A stretch of DNA of 64,000 nucleotides from Streptomyces sp. NBC_00691 (GTDB lineage Bacteria > Actinomycetota > Actinomycetes > Streptomycetales > Streptomycetaceae), in assembly GCF_036226665.1 (NCBI RefSeq), contig NZ_CP109007.1, positions 5,682,501 through 5,746,500 on the forward strand. Reading direction: 5' to 3'. The notes beneath the pieces were generated by a model, which was given only the letters and a program-made list of their open reading frames with translations, ran no database searches and was not told the origin of the DNA. A program made the position numbers and the translations under genes. This document shows positions 6,837 to 14,668 of the stretch, piece after piece (positions within the stretch are counted from its first letter, which is position 1; every line of letters begins with the position of its first letter).

Positions 6837-7853
6837 ATGACCTACCGCATGCCCGCCGAATGGATGCCGCACGAGCGCACCTGGATGGCCTGGCCCAGCC
6901 CGAACCCCACCTTCACCAACGCCGACGAACTGGCCGAGGCCCGTACGGCCTGGGCGTCCGTGGCCCGGGCCGTACGCCGCTTCGAGCCGGTCACGATGGT
7001 GGTGGCGCCCGGCGACGCCGAGTCGGCCCGCGCCCTCGTGGGTGAGGACGTCGACCTGGTCGAGCGGGATCTCGACGACGCGTGGATGCGGGACATCGGC
7101 CCCACCTTCGTCACCGACGGCACCGGACTGGCCGCCGTGGACTGGGTGTTCAACGGCTGGGGCGGCCAGGACTGGGCCCGCTGGGAGCACGACTCGAAGA
7201 TCGCCCGGCACGTCGCGGACGCGGCGGGAGTCCCCGTCCTCTCCTCGCCCCTCGTGAACGAGGGCGGCGCGATCCACGTCGACGGCGAGGGCACGGTCCT
7301 GCTGACCGACACCGTCCAGCTCGGCGCCGGCCGCAACCCCGGGTGGACCCGTGAGCAGGTCGAGGCCGAGATCCACGCCAAGCTGGGTACGACGAAGGCG
7401 ATCTGGCTCCCGCACGGCCTCACCGGCGACTACGGCCTCTACGGCACCCAGGGCCACGTCGACATCGTCGCCGCCTTCGCCCGCCCCGGCACGGTCCTCG
7501 TCCACAGCCAGCAGGACCCGGCCCACCCCGACTATGAGCGCTCCCGGATGTACGCCCACATCCTGCGCGGCCGGACCGACGCCCAGGGCCGCCCCCTGGA
7601 GGTCGTCGAGATCCCGGCCCCGACCGTCCTCAAGGACGAGGAGGGCGACTGGGTCGACTACTCGTACATCAACCACTACCTGTGCAACGACGGCGTGGTC
7701 CTCTGCGCCTTCGACGACCCGCACGACGAGCTGGCGGCCGAGATCTTCCGCCGCCTCTTCCCGGAACGCGAGGTCGTCCTGGTCGACGCGCGCACGATCT
7801 TCGCAGGTGGGGGCGGTATTCACTGCATCACACAGCAGCAGCCGAGGATCTGA
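6837..7853 (+). CDS. aguA: agmatine deiminase / peptidylarginine-deiminase family protein
   Basis: A 338-aa guanidine-group-modifying enzyme, expected to hydrolyse agmatine to N-carbamoylputrescine and ammonia. Seen: MPAEWMPHERTWMAWP at the N-terminus (the family opening); DDAWMRDIGPTF; GGAIHVDGEGT; the catalytic His/Asp pair in GTQGHVDIVAAF; and the C-terminal nucleophile Cys in GGGGIHCITQQQP. Length fits the family (about 340-370). The ribosome site of ATG 6837 is weak. Many characterised homologues read TDGHVD where this has TQGHVD, so substrate choice may differ. It probably shares a transcript with the TetR gene 30 bp downstream. Confidence 0.85.
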   Translation: MTYRMPAEWMPHERTWMAWPSPNPTFTNADELAEARTAWASVARAVRRFEPVTMVVAPGDAESARALVGEDVDLVERDLDDAWMRDIGPTFVTDGTGLAAVDWVFNGWGGQDWARWEHDSKIARHVADAAGVPVLSSPLVNEGGAIHVDGEGTVLLTDTVQLGAGRNPGWTREQVEAEIHAKLGTTKAIWLPHGLTGDYGLYGTQGHVDIVAAFARPGTVLVHSQQDPAHPDYERSRMYAHILRGRTDAQGRPLEVVEIPAPTVLKDEEGDWVDYSYINHYLCNDGVVLCAFDDPHDELAAEIFRRLFPEREVVLVDARTIFAGGGGIHCITQQQPRI

Positions 7854-7883
7854 GGCAGGGAGGGGATGAGGTAGAACGTACGA

Positions 7884-8546
7884 GTGACCCGTATGGACCC
7901 CTCCGACCCCTCCCGCCTCTCCGGGGCCGCCGCCCCGGCCTCCCCGCCCCGTCGGCGCAACCAGGCCGCTCCCCCGCGCGGGGAGCTGCTCGCCGCCGCC
8001 ATGGGCACCATCGCCGAGCGCGGGCTCGACGGGCTGACCATGGCCGGGCTCGGGCGGCAGGTCGGGATGAGCAGTGGGCACCTGCTCTACTACTTCCGCA
8101 CCAAGGACGAGCTGCTGCTCCAGACCCTGGAGTGGAGCGAGGGGCGCCTCGGTGCCGAGCGGAGTGCGCTGCTCTCCCGGCCGGGGACCGCGCGCGAGCG
8201 GCTCGACGGGTACGTCGACGTGTACGTGCCCGACGGGCCGCGCGATCCCCACTGGATCCTGTGGCTGGAGGTCTGGAACCGGTCCCAGAACGCCGACGCC
8301 GACGGCCGGATCCGCATGGCGGCCATCGAGGGGGCCTGGCACCGGGACCTGGTCGCGATCCTGGCCGAGGGCGTCTCACGCGGCGAGTTCCGGGCCGTCG
8401 ACCCGGACCGCTTCGCCACCCGTACGCGAGCGCTCCTGGACGGTTTCAGCGTGCACGTGGCCGTCGGCGTACCCGGGACCGGCCGGGAGCAAGTCCTGGA
8501 GCACGTGCGCGAGTTCATCGAGCAGGACCTGCTGGCGCGAGGGTGA
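7884..8546 (+). CDS. TetR/AcrR-family transcriptional regulator
   Basis: A 220-aa regulator. The HTH is at about residues 32-78: LLAAAMGTIAERGLDGLTMAGLGRQVG, then the recognition segment SSGHLLYYFRTKDELL. The C-terminal ligand domain resembles the BetI-like group (ILWLEVWNRSQ). The GTG at 7884 was chosen; an ATG three codons later is possible. Position after the deiminase gene, and the duplicated boxes at 6496-6582, suggest that it represses the divergent permease and deiminase genes and releases on a small inducer, perhaps a polyamine precursor. That link is inference. Confidence 0.88.
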   Translation: MTRMDPSDPSRLSGAAAPASPPRRRNQAAPPRGELLAAAMGTIAERGLDGLTMAGLGRQVGMSSGHLLYYFRTKDELLLQTLEWSEGRLGAERSALLSRPGTARERLDGYVDVYVPDGPRDPHWILWLEVWNRSQNADADGRIRMAAIEGAWHRDLVAILAEGVSRGEFRAVDPDRFATRTRALLDGFSVHVAVGVPGTGREQVLEHVREFIEQDLLARG

Positions 8547-8655
8547 CCGCACGGGGCCCGGTCCCGTGCCGCGACCACAACGCACGTAAGTACACGAGAT
8601 CGTTGTCCTCTGCACCCTTGTTGGCCCGGCGTCACCTCCGGCACGGTTCCGGTCC

Positions 8656-10005
8656 ATGGGACGAGAGCACTGGAAGAAGATCTGGGTCGGCTCCGCCGGC
8701 AACATGGTCGAGTGGTTCGACTGGTTCGTGTACGCGAGCTTCGCCACCTACTTCGCGGGGGCCTTCTTCCCCGAGGGCAACGACACCGCCAAACTCATGA
8801 ACACCGCCGGCATCTTCGCCGTCGGCTTCTTCATGCGGCCCGTCGGCGGCTGGCTCCTCGGCCGGGTCGGCGACCGCAAGGGCCGCAAGGCGGCCCTCAC
8901 CCTCACCGTCACCCTGATGTCCGCCTCCGCGCTGCTCATCGCGATCGCGCCCACCTACTCCGTCGCCGGATACGGCGGCGCCGCGGTCCTCCTGGTCGCC
9001 CGGCTCCTCCAGGGGCTCTCCGTCGGCGGCGAGTACGCCGCCAGCGCCACCTACCTCACCGAGGCCTCCGCCCCGGAGCACCGCGGCTTCGCCTCCAGCT
9101 TCCAGTACGTGTCGATGACCGCGGGCCAGATCCTCGGCCTCGGGCTGCTGCTCGTCCTCCAGCACACCCTGTCCGCCGAGGCCCTGCACAGCTGGGGCTG
9201 GCGCATCCCGTTCGTCCTCGGTGCCCTCGGCGCGGCCGTCGTCTTCTACCTGCGCCGCACGATGCTGGAGACGGAGGTCTACGAGACCACCGCCGACGAC
9301 GGCGTCGCGAGCGAGCAGAAGGGCACCCTCAAGGCCCTGTGGGCGCACCGGCGCGAGGCGTTCCTCGTCATGGCGCTCACCATGGGCGGGACGGTGGCGT
9401 ACTACACGTACACCACCTATCTCACCAAGTACCTCTCCAACTCCGCCGGTCTTCCCAAGCAGACCGCGACCCTCGTCTCCTTCTGCGCCCTCATCGTCTT
9501 CGCCTGCCTCCAGCCGCTGGCCGGCCGCCTCTCCGACCGCATCGGCCGCCGCCCGCTGCTCATCACCTTCGCGGTGGGCTCCACGCTCCTCACCGTGCCG
9601 ATCCTGACGATGCTGAAACACGCGGGCTCCTTCTGGCCGGCCCTCGGGCTCTCCCTGCTCGCGCTCGTCGTCATCACCGGCTACACCTCCATCAACGCCT
9701 GTGTGAAGGCCGAACTCTTCCCCACCGGCATCCGCGCCCTCGGCGTCGCCCTGCCGTACGCCCTCGCCAACGCGCTCTTCGGCGGCACCGCCGAGTACGT
9801 GGCCCTCTGGTTCAAGGACGCGGGCATCGAGTCGGGCTTCTACTGGTACGTGGCCGGCTGTGCGGCCGTGTCCCTGGTCGTCTACCTCACGATGCGGGAG
9901 ACCAGGGACATCGACCTGGGCCGGGTCGGGACGGGCGACGCCGGGGTGCCCGGGCAGCGGCGCGGCCAGGCGGGAGGCTCGCCGGAGCGGCTCCCCGTGT
10001 CATGA
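8656..10005 (+). CDS. MHS-family MFS transporter (metabolite:H+ symporter)
   Basis: A 449-aa 12-helix MFS protein. The family hallmark GNMVEWFDWFVYA opens helix 1. The loop 2-3 motif is GRVGDRKGRKAAL. LLQGLSVGGEYAASATYLTE is the helix-4 signature of the KgtP/ProP/ShiA (MHS) subfamily. GRLSDRIGRRPLL repeats the loop motif in the second half. These carriers import dicarboxylates, betaine/proline or shikimate with protons; the substrate here cannot be told. It follows the TetR gene by 109 bp and probably has its own promoter. A 7-bp inverted repeat (10019-10025 with 10047-10053) follows its stop. Confidence 0.9.
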   Translation: MGREHWKKIWVGSAGNMVEWFDWFVYASFATYFAGAFFPEGNDTAKLMNTAGIFAVGFFMRPVGGWLLGRVGDRKGRKAALTLTVTLMSASALLIAIAPTYSVAGYGGAAVLLVARLLQGLSVGGEYAASATYLTEASAPEHRGFASSFQYVSMTAGQILGLGLLLVLQHTLSAEALHSWGWRIPFVLGALGAAVVFYLRRTMLETEVYETTADDGVASEQKGTLKALWAHRREAFLVMALTMGGTVAYYTYTTYLTKYLSNSAGLPKQTATLVSFCALIVFACLQPLAGRLSDRIGRRPLLITFAVGSTLLTVPILTMLKHAGSFWPALGLSLLALVVITGYTSINACVKAELFPTGIRALGVALPYALANALFGGTAEYVALWFKDAGIESGFYWYVAGCAAVSLVVYLTMRETRDIDLGRVGTGDAGVPGQRRGQAGGSPERLPVS

Positions 10006-10091
10006 GTCCGCGGGCGGCGGGTCTCCCGAACGGCTGCCCGTATCGTGAGACCCCCGTCCCGACGGGACCGTACCTGTGTCAGACTTCCGGC

Positions 10092-10148
10092 GTGCTTGCT
10101 ACCACGATGATTATCGGCAGCAGCGCGCCGGTCCGCAGTGGCCACTGA
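10092..10148 (+). CDS. leader peptide of the cimA attenuator (18 aa)
   Basis: GTG at 10092 opens 18 codons ending at TGA 10146-10148: MLATTMIIGSSAPVRSGH. The run Thr-Thr-Met-Ile-Ile (ACC ACG ATG ATT ATC) is striking; ATT is a rare codon in this GC-rich genome. Isoleucine is the end product of the pathway that citramalate synthase feeds. No ribosome site is seen, so the message may be leaderless. Stalling at the Ile codons would expose the stop-proximal hairpin region and favour antitermination at 10203-10228. The mechanism follows amino-acid attenuators known for ilv/leu/thr operons; its use here is inferred. Confidence 0.65.
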   Translation: MLATTMIIGSSAPVRSGH

Positions 10149-10175
10149 TTCGCGGCACGACCCCCGCGGCAGTGG
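10142..10175 (+). promoter_or_regulatory. leader hairpin over the leader-peptide stop codon
   Basis: CCACTG (10142-10147) pairs with CAGTGG (10170-10175), and inside it CGCGG (10151-10155) with CCGCG (10164-10168). A competing stem can form between GGCACG (10154-10159) and CGTGCC (10180-10185). Mutually exclusive stems downstream of a leader peptide are expected of an attenuator. Confidence 0.5.
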
Positions 10176-10202
10176 ACACCGTGCCTCAGACCCGCGCGCA
10201 GA

Positions 10203-10228
10203 CCTCTCGCACCCGCGAGGGGTTTTTT
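10203..10228 (+). terminator. intrinsic terminator (attenuator) before cimA
   Basis: CCTCTCGC (10203-10210), loop ACCC, GCGAGGGG (10215-10222), then six T (10223-10228). A hairpin with a T tract in front of a coding region, rather than behind one, is unusual here and supports regulated termination about 100 bp before the cimA start. Confidence 0.8.
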
Positions 10229-10330
10229 CGTTTTCCGGCCCCACCCACGCCGGAAGCGGACGTCGCGTGAGAATGGGGGCAAGTGGATCCAGACCTTCCG
10301 GAGCCACATCCGACAGGAGCCATCACAGTC

Positions 10331-11947
10331 ATGACCACGGAGAACGCCGAGAGCCAGCGCCTCGACGACAGCTTCCATGTCTTCGACACGACGCTGCGCG
10401 ACGGGGCGCAGCGTGAAGGCATCAACCTCACCGTCGCGGACAAGCTGACCATCGCCCGGCACCTCGACGAGTTCGGCGTGGGCTTCATCGAGGGCGGCTG
10501 GCCCGGAGCCAACCCGCGCGACACGGAGTTCTTCGCCCGCGCCCGCCAGGAGATCGCGTTCAAGAACGCGGAGCTCGTCGCCTTCGGCGCCACCCGCAGA
10601 CCGGGCGGCGACGCCGCCGCCGACCCGCAGGTCAAGGCTCTCCTCGACTCCGGCGCCCCGGTCATCACGCTCGTCGCCAAGTCCCACGACCGGCACGTCG
10701 AGCTCGCCCTGCGCACCACCCTCGACGAGAACCTGGAGATGGTCCGCGACACCGTCTCCCACCTGGTCTCCCAGGGCCGCCGCGTCTTCGTCGACTGTGA
10801 GCACTTCTTCGACGGCTACAAGGCCGACCCCGACTACGCCAAGGCCGTCGTCCGCGCCGCGCACGAGGCCGGCGCCGACGTCGTCATCCTCTGCGACACC
10901 AACGGCGGCATGCTCCCCGCCCAGATCCAGGCCGTCGTCGCCACCGTCCTCGCCGACACCGGCGCCCGCCTCGGCATCCACGCCCAGGACGACACCGGCT
11001 GCGCCGTCGCCAACACGCTGGCCGCCGTCGACGCCGGCGCCACCCACGTGCAGTGCACCGCCAACGGCTACGGCGAGCGGGTCGGCAACGCCAACCTCTT
11101 CCCCGTGGTCGCGGCCCTGGAGCTCAAGTACGGCAAGAAGGTGCTGCCGGACGGCGCCCTCGCCGAGATGACCCGGATCTCGCACGCCATCGCCGAGGTC
11201 GTCAACCTCACGCCCTCCACCCACCAGCCGTACGTCGGCGTCTCCGCCTTCGCGCACAAGGCCGGGCTCCACGCCTCCGCGATCAAGGTCGACCCCGACC
11301 TCTACCAGCACATCGACCCCGAGCTGGTCGGCAACACGATGCGGATGCTGGTCTCCGACATGGCGGGCCGTGCCTCCATCGAACTCAAGGGCAAGGAGCT
11401 CGGCGTCGACCTGGGCGACGACCGCGCCCTCATCGCCCGCGTCGTCGAGCGGGTGAAGGAGCGCGAGCTCCAGGGCTACACGTACGAGGCCGCCGACGCC
11501 TCCTTCGAGCTGCTGCTGCGCGAGGAGGTCGAGGGCCGGGCCCGCCGCTACTTCCGTACGGAGTCCTGGCGTGCGATCGTCGAGGACCGCCCCGACGGCA
11601 CCCACGCCAACGAGGCCACCGTGAAGCTCTGGGCCAAGGGCGAGCGGATCGTCGCCACCGCCGAGGGCAACGGCCCCGTCAACGCCCTCGACCGCGCGAT
11701 GCGCCTCGCCCTGGAGCGGATCTACCCGCAGCTCGCCAAGTTCGAGCTGGTCGACTACAAGGTCCGCATCCTCGAGGGCCGCCACGGCACCGAGTCCACC
11801 ACCCGCGTCCTGATCACCACCAGCGACGGCAACGGCGAGTGGTCGACGGTCGGCGTCGGCGAGAACGTCATCGCGGCCTCCTGGCAGGCCCTGGAGGACG
11901 CCTTCACGTACGGAGTCCTGCGGGCCGGCATCGACCCCGCCGAGTAG
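10331..11947 (+). CDS. cimA: (R)-citramalate synthase
   Basis: A 538-aa member of the DRE-TIM/LeuA family, expected to condense pyruvate and acetyl-CoA to citramalate, the threonine-independent entry to isoleucine. Start 10331 (MTTENAESQRLDD) has AGGAG at 11 nt. Seen: DTTLRDGAQREG near residue 20; the TIM barrel to about 290; and a C-terminal LeuA-dimer-type regulatory domain (DYKVRILEGRHGTESTTRVL) where isoleucine would feed back. The usual metal-binding H-x-H-N-D motif reads H-A-Q-D-D in GIHAQDDTGCAVAN. Length fits CimA (about 530 aa) rather than LeuA. Transcription is likely controlled by the leader at 10092-10228. Confidence 0.85.
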   Translation: MTTENAESQRLDDSFHVFDTTLRDGAQREGINLTVADKLTIARHLDEFGVGFIEGGWPGANPRDTEFFARARQEIAFKNAELVAFGATRRPGGDAAADPQVKALLDSGAPVITLVAKSHDRHVELALRTTLDENLEMVRDTVSHLVSQGRRVFVDCEHFFDGYKADPDYAKAVVRAAHEAGADVVILCDTNGGMLPAQIQAVVATVLADTGARLGIHAQDDTGCAVANTLAAVDAGATHVQCTANGYGERVGNANLFPVVAALELKYGKKVLPDGALAEMTRISHAIAEVVNLTPSTHQPYVGVSAFAHKAGLHASAIKVDPDLYQHIDPELVGNTMRMLVSDMAGRASIELKGKELGVDLGDDRALIARVVERVKERELQGYTYEAADASFELLLREEVEGRARRYFRTESWRAIVEDRPDGTHANEATVKLWAKGERIVATAEGNGPVNALDRAMRLALERIYPQLAKFELVDYKVRILEGRHGTESTTRVLITTSDGNGEWSTVGVGENVIAASWQALEDAFTYGVLRAGIDPAE

Positions 11948-12010
11948 TCAGGCCGCTGCCGGGAGCGGCGGTCTATGTCTTGTTTGTCGCGCTTCGGGTA
12001 GCGTCGAACC

Positions 12011-13363
12011 ATGAGGACCAGGCCGCTCTCCGTACTGTCGGCCCTCGGCGGGCTGATACTGCTGCTGCTCCTGGTCCTGGCTCCCTCCGCGGGTGCCAGG
12101 GCCACGGGGATCTCCGACGCGGCCGCCGCCCTGGAACAGGGCCCGGTGTACGTCGACCCGGGCGCCGCCGACCAGCTGTCGAAGTCCCAGGCGGACGCCC
12201 TCGCCCAGAAGATCAAGGCCGCGGACAAGCCGCTGTTCGTGGCGGTCCTGCCCGCGAACGCGCAGTTCCCGCCGGAGAACCTCCTCCAGAACCTGCGGAC
12301 CCAGACCGGAATCACCGGCCTGTACGCGGTCCGCCTCGGCACCGGCTTCGACGCGGGCGCCGACCGCGCGGTCATGTCCCAGCAGGCCGTGCGGAACCTC
12401 GTCACCTCCGTGAAGCAGCCGGGGGTCGACGCGGCCACCGAACTCGACGACTTCGTCGACCAGGCCCTGCCCACCCTGCGCGGCTCCGCCCCCGCGAGCT
12501 GGGGCTCCGTCGGCACCGACGACGGCGTCCCCGTCGCCGGCCTGGTGACCCTCGGCGCCGTGGTGGTCGCCGGAGGCGCGGGCGCCTACGCGGTCGTCCG
12601 CCGCAACCGGCTCCGCAAGGAGGCCGAGGAGCGCGCCGCCCTCGACAAGCTCCGGGTCGTCGTCGACGAGGACATCACCGCCTTCGGCGAGGAACTCGAA
12701 CGCCTCGACTTCCACCCCGCGGAGGCGGGCGCCGACGACGCCATGCGCGGCGACTACGAACGCTCCCTCGACTCGTACGACAAGGCGAAGTCCCTGATGG
12801 CCTCCGCCGGCCGGCCCCATGACGTCCGCGCGGTCACCGAGGCCCTGGAGGAGGGCCGCTACGCGCTCGCCGTCCTGGCCGCCCGCCGTGAGTCCCGGCC
12901 GCTCCCCGAGCGCCGCGCCCCCTGCTTCTTCGACCCGCGTCACGGCCCGTCCACCGAGGACCGCACCTGGACCCCGGCCGGCGGCACCGCCCGCGAGGTC
13001 CCGGTCTGCGCCGCCGACGCGTCCCGGCTCGACGACGGCCTGGACCCGATGGCCCGCACGGTCGACGCGGACGGCGTCCGCCGCCCGTACTGGGAGGCGG
13101 GCCCGGCCTACGGCCCCTGGGCCGGCGGCTACTTCGGCGGCGGCATCCTCCCCGGCCTCCTCCTGGGCACCGTCCTCGGCTCGATGCTCTCCACCCCGGC
13201 CTACGCGGCCGAGTACGGCGGCGGCGACTTCCAGGGCGGCGACTTCTCCGGCGCCGACTTCAACTCCGGCGACTTCGGCGGCAGCGGCTTCGGCGACGGC
13301 GGCGGCTTCGGCGGCGGCGACTTCGGCGGGGGTGGCGGATTCGACGGCGGGGGCGGGTTCTAG
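12011..13363 (+). CDS. secreted/membrane protein with Gly-Asp-Phe-rich C-terminus
   Basis: A 450-aa protein with a signal sequence or membrane anchor at residues 5-30 (LIL5 tract, cut near AGARA). An alpha/beta extracellular segment (30-160) recalls TPM/YgcG-type domains but without a motif I can name. A transmembrane helix lies at about 177-197 and a charged cytoplasmic segment at about 200-300. A second hydrophobic stretch, GILPGLLLGTVLGSMLS, lies near 378. The tail from about 399 is built of GGGDF/GGDFSGADF repeats. It stands alone between cimA and the convergent clamp gene. Function unknown. Confidence 0.75.
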   Translation: MRTRPLSVLSALGGLILLLLLVLAPSAGARATGISDAAAALEQGPVYVDPGAADQLSKSQADALAQKIKAADKPLFVAVLPANAQFPPENLLQNLRTQTGITGLYAVRLGTGFDAGADRAVMSQQAVRNLVTSVKQPGVDAATELDDFVDQALPTLRGSAPASWGSVGTDDGVPVAGLVTLGAVVVAGGAGAYAVVRRNRLRKEAEERAALDKLRVVVDEDITAFGEELERLDFHPAEAGADDAMRGDYERSLDSYDKAKSLMASAGRPHDVRAVTEALEEGRYALAVLAARRESRPLPERRAPCFFDPRHGPSTEDRTWTPAGGTAREVPVCAADASRLDDGLDPMARTVDADGVRRPYWEAGPAYGPWAGGYFGGGILPGLLLGTVLGSMLSTPAYAAEYGGGDFQGGDFSGADFNSGDFGGSGFGDGGGFGGGDFGGGGGFDGGGGF

Positions 13364-13440
13364 GGAGTGTCCTGTCGCTCAGGCCGGGCTCGCGCCGTCC
13401 CTGATCCGGCCCGATCGACGAGACATCCCCGGGCGGTCCC

Positions 13441-14541
13441 TCAGACCAGTGGCTTCACCGACATCAGCAGGTGGCGGTGGGCCGGCTCCGGGCCGTCGGT
13501 CAGGAGGGCCCGCTGGCCCGGGCCGAGGAGACGGAAGTGGACCTCCGGGCTGTCCAGGGTGGTCAGGGCGTCCAGGAGGTAGCCGGGGTTGAAGGCGACC
13601 GTGAGGGTCTCCGGGCCCGTGAGGGTGGCCGGGAGGTGCTGGGAGGCCACGTCGTCCTCGTAGCCCGCCCGGAGGTGGATCGAGCGGGGGGTGAAGGTGA
13701 GCTGGACCGGGCTGTCGCCCTCGGCGACGACCGCCACCCGCTTCACGGCCTCCGTCAGCGGCACCCGGTCGGTGGCGGCCAGGGCGTGCTCGCCGAGGGT
13801 GAAGAGCTTGTCGTGGCGGGGGAGCCGTCCGTCCAGGAGGCGGGTGGTGGTGCGCAGGCCGTCGCTCTCGAAGCCGATCGAGCCGCTGTCCAGGGCGAGC
13901 CGGGCCGGGCCGGTGCCCGTCAGGGAACGGGCGATCTCGGTGAGGCGCCTGGCCGGGACGACCACGTCGGCCGGTTCGCCGCCGTCCGCCTCCGGCCTCC
14001 ACTCCAGGGTCCGGACCGCGTAGCGGTAGCGGTCGGTGGCCGCGAGCGTCATGGTCGTACCGTCCAGGGCGAGCCGTATCCCGGTGAGGACCGGCAGCGA
14101 GTCGTCCCGGCCCGCCGCCACGGCCACCTGGCCGACCGCCGAGGCGAAGGCGTCCCCGTCCACCAGGCCGCGGACCTCGGGCAGCGCGGGCGGGGCGGGG
14201 TAGTCGTCCAGGGGCAGCAGGGAGAGGCCGAAGCGGGCGTCTCCCGAGGTGACCGAGAGACGGGCGCCCTCCACGGCGAGCCCGGTGACGCCCCGGGGGA
14301 GCACCTTGCAGATGTCGAGCAGCCGCCGGCCCAGGACCAGGGCGCTGCCCTCGACGTCCGTGTCGGCCTCGACCTCGATCCGGGCCGAGGCCTCGTGGTC
14401 GAGGCCGGAGACCCGCAGCCGGCCGTCCGCCGCCTCCAGGAGCAGACCGCCGAGGACGGGCATGGGGGAGCGGGCCGGCAGGACGCGCGCGGCCCAGGCC
14501 ACGGCATCGGTCAACACGCCGCTGTCGATACGGAATTCCAT
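13441..14541 (-). CDS. DNA polymerase III beta subunit (sliding clamp) paralogue
   Basis: A 366-aa three-domain clamp. The N-terminus MEFRIDSGVLTDAVAWAARV matches the DnaN start, so I chose ATG 14541; the longer frame to 14571 is unlikely. Other clamp landmarks: PMPVLGGLLLEAADG, GRRLLDICKVLP, LPVLTGIRLALDG, TDRYRYAVRTLEW, GYLLDALTTL and the C-terminal RHLLMSVKPLV, where canonical clamps usually end in M-P-[VIM]-R. The housekeeping dnaN normally lies beside dnaA at oriC, and no replication gene is near this one. It may be a second, specialised clamp used in repair or at the chromosome arms. Confidence 0.85.
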   Translation of the reverse strand: MEFRIDSGVLTDAVAWAARVLPARSPMPVLGGLLLEAADGRLRVSGLDHEASARIEVEADTDVEGSALVLGRRLLDICKVLPRGVTGLAVEGARLSVTSGDARFGLSLLPLDDYPAPPALPEVRGLVDGDAFASAVGQVAVAAGRDDSLPVLTGIRLALDGTTMTLAATDRYRYAVRTLEWRPEADGGEPADVVVPARRLTEIARSLTGTGPARLALDSGSIGFESDGLRTTTRLLDGRLPRHDKLFTLGEHALAATDRVPLTEAVKRVAVVAEGDSPVQLTFTPRSIHLRAGYEDDVASQHLPATLTGPETLTVAFNPGYLLDALTTLDSPEVHFRLLGPGQRALLTDGPEPAHRHLLMSVKPLV

Positions 14542-14668
14542 GCCGCCGACGCTAGAGGCCGCCACTGACAACGCCGGTGACCTGCGAATCCGGGAACCCG
14601 GGAAGGGAATCGCTCCCCCGTTCGTTGGAGTCGATCAAAGGTCGACGACGTTCAGGGGGAGCAGCGCC

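Noticed and set aside
10203..10228. Terminator of the MHS transporter gene
   Set aside because: It lies about 200 bp after that stop and directly behind a leader ORF with Ile codons, so an attenuator for cimA fits better; read-through from the transporter could still end here.
13441..14541. The housekeeping dnaN
   Set aside because: No dnaA, recF or gyrB nearby, and the C-terminus departs from canonical clamps.
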